Shown piece by piece: positions 1 to 5,336 of a DNA stretch of 8,171 nucleotides. The notes under the pieces are model-generated. The model did not search any database. It was given only the letters and a program-made list of their open reading frames with translations, and had not been told where the DNA came from. Numbering within the stretch: position 1 is the first letter of the stretch; every line of letters starts with the position of its first letter. The translations under genes were made by a program, and so were the position numbers. This DNA is from Saprospiraceae bacterium (lineage in GTDB: Bacteria > Bacteroidota > Bacteroidia > Chitinophagales > Saprospiraceae), in assembly GCA_023300255.1 (NCBI GenBank), contig JALZWC010000085.1:1-8171 (forward strand). Direction: 5' to 3'.

Positions 1-50
1 GCCTATGTGTTTAGATAAAATTCTAATTGTGTTCTTCAATTTTGTCCAAG
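1..50. repeat. Right-hand part of palindromic repeat, copy 1 (cut by window edge)
   Basis: The window opens inside the right arm of the same element seen complete at 1649-1768. The shared parts are CCTATGTG, then TTAgATAAAAT, then TTCTAATT, and the terminal TTTTGTCCAAG (40-50). Compared with the full copy, this one has about a dozen extra bases (about 29-39) before the terminal motif. Its left half lies outside the window, so hairpin formation cannot be checked here. The element ends exactly where the next inverted repeat begins. Confidence 0.65.
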
Positions 51-244
51 TACTTAGTGTGGCAATAATAAGTTAACAATTTTAAATAGAATTATTTTTT
101 TGCTAGTTTTTCCCTGCCTGCGTGCCTTGGCAGGCAGGTTAAAAAATCCTTTAATAGTCGTTCTATTGAATTACTTTTTTAAGGTAAAATAGCGGAAAAA
201 GAAGCCATTTAAATGTTAAGTTATTATTGTCACACTACTTACAT
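50..244. repeat. 195-bp branched inverted repeat (MITE-like or structured element)
   Basis: The outer arms pair: TAGTGTGgCAATAATAAgTT (55-74), continuing to about 87, is the near-exact reverse complement of 207-237, with one-base differences at a few positions. Weaker pairing continues inward to about 112 and 183 (for example GCTAgtTTTT against its complement). The arms enclose two adjacent hairpins. One is G+C-rich, CCTGCCTGC (113-121) with GCAGGCAGG (130-138). The other is A+T-rich, TTAAAAAA (139-146) with TTTTTTAA (175-182), plus AATAG/CTATT inside. No open reading frame is present, so any mobility would be in trans. No clear target-site duplication was found. It could instead be a transcribed structure or a terminator region for an upstream gene. 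Confidence 0.6.
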
Positions 245-255
245 TTCTATTTTGT

Positions 256-263
256 TATTTTTG
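256..263 (+). promoter_or_regulatory. Candidate Bacteroidota -7 box upstream of the dehydrogenase gene
   Basis: TATTTTTG fits the TAnnTTTG -7 consensus of the main Bacteroidota sigma factor. It lies about 90 bases before the ATG at 353. A properly spaced TTG-type -33 element is not evident, and such a motif is easily found by chance in T-rich DNA. The remaining bases to 352 are T-rich with no recognisable gene or ribosome site. Confidence 0.2.
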
Positions 264-352
264 TCTAGTTACTTACTAAATACATTTCTACTCTTGCTTC
301 CCTACTTTCTATTCTATTTAAAAAAAATTTCATAATTTCTATTTTTCTACAT

Positions 353-1645
353 ATGATTTTTCAATCTCTCGTAAATAAAGAAAAGAAGATCTCTATTATA
401 GGATTAGGCTATGTCGGTCTACCTATCGCCTTAGAACTGGCTAAACATTTTAGTGTCATTGGTTTTGATATCAATGAAAAGCGGGTTGATATGATGAAGC
501 AAGGCATTGATCCATCTAAAGAGCTCGATGCTTCCGCTTTTGATAATACGGATATACTTTTCACGGCTAATTTAGAAGATTTAAAACAAGCGCACTTTCA
601 TATCATTGCGGTGCCAACCGATATAGACGAACATAAGATTCCGGATCTTGGTCCTCTATTAAAGGCAACGGCATCTGCTGGAAAGATTCTAAAAAAAGGA
701 GATTATGTGATCTTTGAATCAACCGTATATCCAGGCTGTACAGAAGAAGATTGTCTGCCAGTATTAGAAGAGCTTTCTGGATTAAAGTTAGGGGAAGATT
801 TTAAAATTGGTTACTCTCCAGAGCGAATTGTGCCAGGAGATAAAGTACGTACCTTAACAAAAATCCTTAAAATAGTATCTGGGTCAGATGCAGAGGCATT
901 GGAAGAGATCGCTAAGATATATGGTCATATCATCACTGCTGGTATACATAAGGCTCCTTCTATAAAAGTAGCGGAGGCTGCAAAGGTAATTGAGAATACA
1001 CAAAGAGACATTAATATTTCTCTAATGAATGAATTGGCGATCATTTTTGATAAAATGAATATTGATACCCGTGCTGTCTTAGAGGCGGCTGGAACTAAGT
1101 GGAATTTTCATAAATATTTCCCGGGCTTAGTTGGCGGGCATTGTATTAGTGTCGATCCTTTTTATTTGCTGCACAAAGCCAAGCAATTAGGGCATGACCC
1201 ACAAGTCATTGCTGCTGGTCGTCGAGTGAATGATTATATTCCTCATTTTATAGCCAAACGATTAGTTCAATTATTGATTGAAAATGGTAAAAACCCAGGC
1301 GAGAGTAAGGTCTTAGTGATGGGGGTGACCTTCAAAGAAAATGTTTCTGATATAAGGAATTCTAAAGTAATTAACTTGATTAGAGAATTAATGGATTATT
1401 CCTTAAATGTTCATTCTATTGATCCGCATGCTTCTCCTAATGAGGTGGCTCATGAATATGGAATATCCTTAGTAGATCAACCAGTAGGTACTTATGATGC
1501 TGTTGTGATTGCTGTCGCACACAAGGAATATATGGATATGGATGAAGCTTATTTTAAAAAACTGTCTAATGGTCAACCTATATTATTTGACTTAAAAGGA
1601 ACGCTGCCTAGTCCTAAGGAAGGAACGATCATCTGGCGATTATAA
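353..1645 (+). CDS. wbpA: UDP-N-acetyl-D-hexosamine 6-dehydrogenase (WbpA/TviB-type nucleotide sugar dehydrogenase)
   Basis: This 430-residue enzyme should oxidise C6 of a UDP-HexNAc (most likely UDP-GlcNAc) to the uronic acid in two NAD-dependent steps in the cytoplasm. The N-terminal Rossmann fold shows GLGYVGLP (17-24) and the acidic end of beta-2 at GFDIN (37-41). The central domain has FESTVYPGCTE (121-131), YSPERIVPGD (154-163) and the helix EAAKVIENTQRDINI (208-222). The catalytic cysteine is Cys264 in GGHCISVDPFYL. The C-terminal UDP-binding domain has VLVMGVTFKENVSDIRNSK (320-338). Length and motif order match the WbpA/TviB branch rather than the UDP-glucose dehydrogenases. One oddity is Asp90 in VPTDID, where relatives I know usually have VPTPID. 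No Shine-Dalgarno site precedes the ATG, which is common in this phylum. It is the first of three sugar genes, and a palindrome separates it from the next. The exact HexNAc substrate is inferred. Confidence 0.93.
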   Translation: MIFQSLVNKEKKISIIGLGYVGLPIALELAKHFSVIGFDINEKRVDMMKQGIDPSKELDASAFDNTDILFTANLEDLKQAHFHIIAVPTDIDEHKIPDLGPLLKATASAGKILKKGDYVIFESTVYPGCTEEDCLPVLEELSGLKLGEDFKIGYSPERIVPGDKVRTLTKILKIVSGSDAEALEEIAKIYGHIITAGIHKAPSIKVAEAAKVIENTQRDINISLMNELAIIFDKMNIDTRAVLEAAGTKWNFHKYFPGLVGGHCISVDPFYLLHKAKQLGHDPQVIAAGRRVNDYIPHFIAKRLVQLLIENGKNPGESKVLVMGVTFKENVSDIRNSKVINLIRELMDYSLNVHSIDPHASPNEVAHEYGISLVDQPVGTYDAVVIAVAHKEYMDMDEAYFKKLSNGQPILFDLKGTLPSPKEGTIIWRL

Positions 1646-1648
1646 GCA

Positions 1649-1768
1649 CTCGGACAAAACTAACTAGCATTTTATTTAAAATGCATAGGTACATAGGGCA
1701 CATAGTATAGAAGTCTATGTGTCCTATGTACCTATGTGGTTAAATAAAATATTCTAATTTTGTCCAAG
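1649..1768. repeat. Palindromic intergenic repeat, copy 2 (complete, about 120 bp)
   Basis: Nearly the whole gap between the first two sugar genes is one nested palindrome. The outermost arms are CTcGGACAAAA (1649-1659) and TTTTGTCCaAG (1758-1768). Next come ATTTTATTTAA (1669-1679) and TTAAATAAAAT (1740-1750). The core is a 22-bp stem, 1684-1705 with 1715-1736, built on CATAGGTACATAGG and CCTATGTACCTATG, with a single G-T pair (1698/1722) and a nine-base loop. It begins four bases after the dehydrogenase stop codon. It resembles REP/MITE-type elements by its size, palindromy and repetition. It could also act as a terminator or RNA-stability structure for the upstream message, but no T-run follows the stem. 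Confidence 0.85.
1755..1762 (+). promoter_or_regulatory. Candidate -7 box TAATTTTG inside the repeat tail
   Basis: TAATTTTG matches the Bacteroidota -7 consensus TAnnTTTG and ends 18 bases before the preferred ATG of the aminotransferase gene. It is made of the right terminal sequence of the palindromic repeat. No clear TTG -33 element is visible in the palindrome at the expected distance, so this is a weak call. Confidence 0.25.
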
Positions 1769-1780
1769 AATACAGATATA

Positions 1781-2923
1781 ATGAAAACTACACGGAACGA
1801 ACCTATTCAAATGGTTGACTTAAAAAGTCAATATTTGAAAATTCAATCAGAAATTGATCAATCCATTCAAGAAGTATTAACTTCTTGTCAATTTATAAAA
1901 GGACCAAAAGTCAGCAACTTTGAGCGGAATTTAGCAGCTTATCTAGGCGTCAAACAAGTCATCAGCTGTGCAAATGGAACAGATGCCTTGCAACTAGCCA
2001 TGATGGCCTTAGGCTTGCAAGCTGGAGATGAAGTGATTGTTCCTGCATTTACGTATGTCGCCACCGCCGAGGTGATTGCCCTATTGAAATTGAAGCCAGT
2101 GATGGTCGATGTAGATATGGAAGACTTTAATACGACTGCCGCTTATATTTCCAATGCAATTACAAATAAAACAAAGGCCATTGTGCCCGTCCATTTGTTT
2201 GGGCAAAGTGCACCAATGGAGCTTATCTTATCGCTCGCTAAAGAACATGGTTTATTTGTAATAGAAGATAATGCACAAGCAATTGGTGCGGATTATACGT
2301 TGACCAACGGCCATCAGCAAAAAGTGGGAACGCTTGGGGATATAGGATGTACTTCATTTTTCCCTTCTAAAAATTTAGGCTGCTATGGAGATGGTGGGGC
2401 TTTATTTACCAATAACGAAAAACTGGCAACGAAAATAAGAAGTATTGCAAATCATGGTCAATCAAAAAGATACCATCATCAATTCATAGGTGTTAACTCT
2501 AGATTGGATGCCTTACAAGCAGCAGTATTGGATATAAAACTAAAATACTTAGATCAGTATAATGCCGCCAGACGGAAAGTAGCTGACCGATACGACGAAG
2601 CATTTCAAGAAATCTCACAATTAAAAACACCTTTCCGATCTACTCATTCCACGCATATTTTTCATCAATATACCCTTCAAGCTATCGACTTTGACAGGAA
2701 CGATTTGATCCAATATTTACAGGATAAAGGAATTCCTGCAATGATCTACTACCCTATTCCATTGTATGAACAAATCGCTTTTGCGCCATTTGTTTCCAAA
2801 AAAATGTCCTTACCTAATACGGAAAAACTCTGCCAATCCGTTTTCTCTTTACCGATTCATACGGAAATGGGCCCTAGCACACTATCATATATAATTGAAG
2901 GAGTAAAAAGTTATTTTAAGTAA
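1781..2923 (+). CDS. wbpE: DegT/DnrJ/EryC1/StrS-family sugar aminotransferase (WbpE-like)
   Basis: This PLP-dependent enzyme probably transfers an amino group from glutamate to the 3-keto group of UDP-2-acetamido-3-keto-glucuronic acid. In the 380-residue form starting here, the PLP pocket motifs are ANGTDAL (64-70), VHLFGQS (137-143) and EDNAQAIGA (162-170). The Schiff-base lysine is Lys197 in FFPSKNLGCYGDGGA, followed by NHGQ (224-227) and VNSRLDALQAAVL (238-250). Length and motifs are normal for the family, and FFPSKNLGCYGDGG is typical of the WbpE branch. I chose the ATG at 1781. An in-frame TTG at 1760 would add seven residues, but it lies inside the palindromic repeat. An internal Met at 1811 (QMVDLKSQY) is also close to where relatives begin. 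Position between WbpA- and WbpB-like genes supports the substrate, since WbpE and WbpB are known to work as a coupled pair through glutamate and 2-oxoglutarate. Confidence 0.92.
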   Translation: MKTTRNEPIQMVDLKSQYLKIQSEIDQSIQEVLTSCQFIKGPKVSNFERNLAAYLGVKQVISCANGTDALQLAMMALGLQAGDEVIVPAFTYVATAEVIALLKLKPVMVDVDMEDFNTTAAYISNAITNKTKAIVPVHLFGQSAPMELILSLAKEHGLFVIEDNAQAIGADYTLTNGHQQKVGTLGDIGCTSFFPSKNLGCYGDGGALFTNNEKLATKIRSIANHGQSKRYHHQFIGVNSRLDALQAAVLDIKLKYLDQYNAARRKVADRYDEAFQEISQLKTPFRSTHSTHIFHQYTLQAIDFDRNDLIQYLQDKGIPAMIYYPIPLYEQIAFAPFVSKKMSLPNTEKLCQSVFSLPIHTEMGPSTLSYIIEGVKSYFK

Positions 2924-2965
2924 AATAAAGGCAAAGCTTTTAAGGAGAATAGGCACGACACAGAA

Positions 2966-3041
2966 TAGCATCTTATCTAACCACATAGGTACATAGTTCA
3001 CATAGGTGCGACATAACTATGTGAACTATTTATCTATGTGG
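2966..3041. repeat. Palindromic intergenic repeat, copy 3 (diverged)
   Basis: A 25-bp stem forms between 2981-3005 and 3017-3041 with two mismatches and an 11-base loop. The left arm opens CCACATAGGTACATAG, the same core as copy 2. The left flank TAGCATcTTATcTAA (2966-2980) matches TAGCATTTTATTTAA of copy 2 (1665-1679) at 13 of 15 positions, so the two are homologous. The outer TTTTGTCC end is missing on the right, so this copy is diverged or shortened. Two stem base pairs differ from copy 2 on both arms together: G-C and G-T there, T-A and T-A here. Confidence 0.8.
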
Positions 3042-3074
3042 TAAAAAAATTACGGTTATAGATTAAAAATTTCA

Positions 3075-4025
3075 ATGAAAAATTTTGCTCTTATTGGTGC
3101 AGCAGGTTATGTTGCACCTAGACATATGCAGGCGATACAAGCTACTGACAATCAATTAGTCGCAGCAATGGACAAATTTGATAGTGTGGGTATTTTAGAT
3201 CGATACTTTCCTAAAACTCATTTCTTTACAGAGTTTGAACGCTTTGATCGACATGTAGATAAACTACGTAGAAAAGGTATGCCTATTGATTACCTAAGCA
3301 TCTGCACTCCCAATTATTTGCATGATGCACATATTCGTTTTGGCCTACGCAGTCAAGCGGACGTGATTTGTGAAAAACCTTTAGTCTTGAATCCTTGGAA
3401 TGTAGAAGCTTTAGCAGCCATTGAAAAAGAAACGGAGCATTCCATATTTACGATTCTTCAATTGAGACATCATCCATCCATTATAGCTCTCAAAGACCAA
3501 ATTAAAAAGGAGCGATCTACTAAAAAATCGAATACAAAAAAGGAAGTCGATTTGACCTACATTACTTCAAGGGGAAACTGGTATCAACAATCATGGAAAG
3601 GAAATTCATCAAAATCAGGTGGGATAGCCACTAATATTGGAATCCATTTTTTTGATATGCTATTATGGATATTTGGAAGCGTTCAACAAAATATCGTTCA
3701 TATCCACCAAGCAGATCAGGCAGCAGGATTTTTAGAATTAGAACACGCAAGAGTCCGCTGGTTTTTAAGTATTAATGCAGAAGATCTACCACCAACGATA
3801 CAACAACAAGGACAAAGAACCTATCGCTCTATTGCAGTTGATGGCTCCGCGCTCGAATTTAGTAATGGGTTTACAGACTTACATACAGTGAGTTATGCCG
3901 AAATTCTTAAAGGTAATGGCTTTCGTATTTCAGACGCACAAGCCACTATTCAGTTAGTCCATGATATCCGAAACAATACACCTATTGGACAACAAGGAGA
4001 TTATCATCCATTTGCGTTTAGTTAA
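3075..4025 (+). CDS. wbpB: Gfo/Idh/MocA oxidoreductase, UDP-GlcNAc-uronate 3-dehydrogenase type (WbpB/WlbA-like)
   Basis: The likely reaction is NAD-dependent oxidation at C3 of UDP-2-acetamido-2-deoxy-glucuronate, giving the 3-keto sugar that the neighbouring aminotransferase uses. The N-terminal Rossmann fold begins FALIGAAGYVAPRHMQAI (4-21), with AMDKFDSVGILDRYFP (31-46) as seen in this subfamily. The Gfo/Idh signature CEKPLVLNP (99-107) carries Lys101. The C-terminal sheet domain has SGGIATNIGIHFFDMLLWIFG (181-201), with His191 as the probable catalytic residue. Length (316) is normal for WbpB/WlbA. No Shine-Dalgarno site is seen. The ATG starts the Rossmann strand directly, which makes this start convincing. 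It is the last plus-strand sugar gene, and no acetyltransferase follows. Subfamily assignment rests on motifs plus gene context; the general family is certain. Confidence 0.91.
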   Translation: MKNFALIGAAGYVAPRHMQAIQATDNQLVAAMDKFDSVGILDRYFPKTHFFTEFERFDRHVDKLRRKGMPIDYLSICTPNYLHDAHIRFGLRSQADVICEKPLVLNPWNVEALAAIEKETEHSIFTILQLRHHPSIIALKDQIKKERSTKKSNTKKEVDLTYITSRGNWYQQSWKGNSSKSGGIATNIGIHFFDMLLWIFGSVQQNIVHIHQADQAAGFLELEHARVRWFLSINAEDLPPTIQQQGQRTYRSIAVDGSALEFSNGFTDLHTVSYAEILKGNGFRISDAQATIQLVHDIRNNTPIGQQGDYHPFAFS

Positions 4026-4182
4026 TGATAATTTGGCAAAAGTAATTTCGAATCCTTTAGATCAACAAATTAAGACGCATCAAGATCGATTTGACTTATA
4101 CATAGAGATATAAAAGAGGTTAAAACAAAATTTAATTATGGAATTTGGTATTATTTAAGATGCATCAAGGTGGAGAGGGCCC

Positions 4183-4212
4183 GACAAAAATACCGGAGGG
4201 ATTATTTTTGTC
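4183..4212. repeat. 10-bp perfect hairpin, possible relic of the TTTTGTCC repeat ends
   Basis: GACAAAAATA (4183-4192) pairs perfectly with TATTTTTGTC (4203-4212) around the ten-base loop CCGGAGGGAT. The arms and the following AAG resemble the outer ends GGACAAAA and TTTTGTCCAAG of the palindromic repeat, but the CATAGGTACATAG core is absent. It may be an internally deleted relic or an unrelated hairpin. Confidence 0.4.
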
Positions 4213-4321
4213 AAGAATTTTTGTTTCTTTTTTTTCACTGAAAAAAGAAAAAGGATATAAGGAACAACGAAACAATAATAAATTATCTAAACATCTAAAG
4301 CCAATAAACTAAACTTGTATA

Positions 4322-4360
4322 TTTTGGAGAGCGTAATTTATAAAATTACGCTCTCCAAAA
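4322..4360. terminator. 18-bp perfect hairpin between convergent genes, likely 3'-end structure
   Basis: TTTTGGAGAGCGTAATTT (4322-4339) pairs perfectly with AAATTACGCTCTCCAAAA (4343-4360) around a three-base loop. It sits nine bases beyond the stop codon of the minus-strand gene and downstream of the plus-strand sugar genes, where a two-way terminator is expected. Neither strand shows a proper T-run after the stem, so it is not a textbook intrinsic terminator and may rather protect mRNA ends. Part of its arm repeats the adjacent coding end. Confidence 0.45.
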
Positions 4361-4369
4361 AAAATATGA

Positions 4370-4909
4370 CTATACCAGACTCTTACTACGCTCTCCAACA
4401 AAACTCTTCTCCTTATATTTAAAAAGGATATTAAAAGTAGTCAAACTACCATATATTCTAGTCAAGTATTGTTGCAAATTAACCTTCTCTTCATCAGACA
4501 TATTCTTACTGGAATTGATCCGTTGTTCCATCACCCGTAATCTATCTCGCACCATGACAATCTTATGAAAAAAAGTTTCAATTGGAATCTCTTTAGCTTG
4601 TAAGTTAGTATCATCTGGCTTCAGGATCATCGTCCCGCCTTTCCATTTATCAGACATGGCTACTGGCTCTCCAATACCCGACCAAGTCCGCAAAATACGC
4701 TTTAAAGATTGTTCCGCAGCAGTAAAAGTTACTTCTTCCTCTGCGGGTAATCCTTCTATCACTTCCCAATCTTTAAAATCTTTGCCAACTATTTTCATCC
4801 CATATGTTTGAAAACAAACATCATAGGCCGCAATGTTCAGTCGAGTAATGACACCAAACCCAAAAGCAGGGTGGTTCACCCGAGATCCTACACCTAATAA
4901 ATCACTCAT
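4370..4909 (-). CDS. Conserved-looking protein of unknown function, beta-barrel-like N-terminus
   Basis: I cannot assign a function. From the Met at 4909 the product has 179 residues and no signal peptide or membrane segment, so it is probably cytoplasmic. Residues 7-50 (VGSRVNHPAFGFGVITRL, then VCFQTYGMKIVGKDFKDWEVI) read as a short beta-rich domain. The pattern GxxVxHPxFGxGxV recalls the small barrels of CarD-like, Tudor-like or UvrD C-terminal domains. Residues 62-76 look helical. The stretch IETFFHKIVMVRDRLRVMEQRI (110-131), followed by LQQYLTRIYGSLTTFNILF (145-163), is helical and looks highly constrained, like proteins I associate with Bacteroidota. An in-frame ATG at 4948 would add 13 residues (MKIYINYNKKTKL) and has a weak AAGGGA six bases upstream. 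I prefer 4909 because the domain starts there and the extension is A/T-rich. It is transcribed away from the YfhO-type gene. Confidence 0.85.
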   Translation of the reverse strand: MSDLLGVGSRVNHPAFGFGVITRLNIAAYDVCFQTYGMKIVGKDFKDWEVIEGLPAEEEVTFTAAEQSLKRILRTWSGIGEPVAMSDKWKGGTMILKPDDTNLQAKEIPIETFFHKIVMVRDRLRVMEQRINSSKNMSDEEKVNLQQYLTRIYGSLTTFNILFKYKEKSFVGERSKSLV

Positions 4910-5089
4910 TAGTTTAGTTTTTTTGTTATAATTTATATAGATTTTCATACGAAATCCCTTATTCGTTTGTTACAGTATTGCAGGAACAACAGTCCGTCAA
5001 AAAATAAACTGATGACAAGCTACCTACTTCAATAACTTCAAGTAGAAGACATTGTCCTAATCACTAACCTTTAAGAAGGATTTCCGTAC

Positions 5090-5256
5090 TAAGGAATGGA
5101 ATAAAAATAAACGCTACATTTTGACTAGTCTTTTTTTCTTTATGCTGCGTTACAAAAATACTCATTATGCTAAGGCATAACTCCGTTTTTTGCGCCTTAC
5201 CTAAAGAAAAAAATACAGACCCAAATCTATATCGTTTATTTATATTTCATTCCTAA
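5090..5256. repeat. 167-bp imperfect inverted repeat in the divergent intergenic region
   Basis: The sequence folds on itself about position 5172-5173. Exact pairing blocks from outside to inside are AGGAATG (5092-5098) with 5248-5254, AAATAAACG (5105-5113) with 5233-5241, TTTTTTTCTTTA (5131-5142) with TAAAGAAAAAAA (5202-5213), and TTATGC (5165-5170) with GCATAA (5175-5180). Intervening bases match partly with few length changes. No open reading frame lies in it. The gap of 427 bases it occupies is otherwise featureless from 4910 to 5089 apart from minor short palindromes. It looks like a MITE-type or other non-coding structured repeat. It may influence transcription of the genes on both sides. 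Confidence 0.65.
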
Positions 5257-5299
5257 ACTATATACTTCTACAAGCATTCATTATTAATCGAAATTCTTT

Positions 5300-5307
5300 T
5301 ACCTTTG
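5300..5307 (+). promoter_or_regulatory. Candidate Bacteroidota -7 box TACCTTTG for the yfhO-type gene
   Basis: TACCTTTG fits the TAnnTTTG consensus and lies 29 bases before the ATG at 5337, a plausible leader length. The -33 position has no good TTG. Because the upstream gene points the other way, this gene needs its own promoter, and this is the best candidate seen. Confidence 0.4.
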
Positions 5308-5336
5308 GAACTTATTTCTTCCAATAATAACCGAAT

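Larger units (their letters stand above)
4026..4369. other. 344-base gap between convergent genes, hairpins only
   Basis: This stretch separates the end of the 3-dehydrogenase gene from the end of the minus-strand gene. I see no convincing gene in it. Four structures stand out: the GACAAAAATA/TATTTTTGTC hairpin, an A/T-only hairpin of TTTCTTTTTT (4224-4233) with AAAAAAGAAA (4241-4250), the long perfect hairpin at 4322-4360, and a 50-codon frame (4160-4312) that runs through the first two and has no recognisable protein features. Where one would expect wbpD to follow wbpB there is nothing similar. Confidence 0.6.

Noticed and set aside
1..352. tRNA or small RNA gene in the left gap
   Set aside because: The folds are long inverted repeats and do not make a cloverleaf with conserved tRNA loop bases. 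A small RNA cannot be shown without expression data.
1760..1780. TTG start adding seven residues to the aminotransferase
   Set aside because: It lies inside the terminal arm of the palindromic repeat, whose same bases occur at 41-50 without a gene, and the added residues match nothing expected in the family.
1649..3041. CRISPR array
   Set aside because: The repeats are palindromes in intergenic gaps over a kilobase apart, not regularly spaced short repeats with spacers, and there are no cas genes.
4021..4110. Short open frame after the 3-dehydrogenase (NLAKVISNPLDQQIKTHQDR)
   Set aside because: It has no ATG start of its own, overlaps the preceding gene in another frame, and gives only about 28 codons, with no resemblance to WbpD or another known protein.
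4224..4250. Intrinsic terminator from the T/A hairpin
   Set aside because: The stem is T-A pairs with a single C-G pair in homopolymer-rich DNA, too weak and too likely by chance to call as a terminator.
4160..4312. 50-codon plus-strand frame beginning MHQGGEGPTK
   Set aside because: It passes through two hairpins, has low-complexity FF and KK runs, and shows no family resemblance. It is most likely non-coding repeat sequence.
4910..4948. Upstream ATG for the minus-strand gene (13 extra residues)
   Set aside because: The extension is A/T-rich and precedes the natural domain start. A weak AAGGGA before it keeps it possible, so it is recorded but not preferred.
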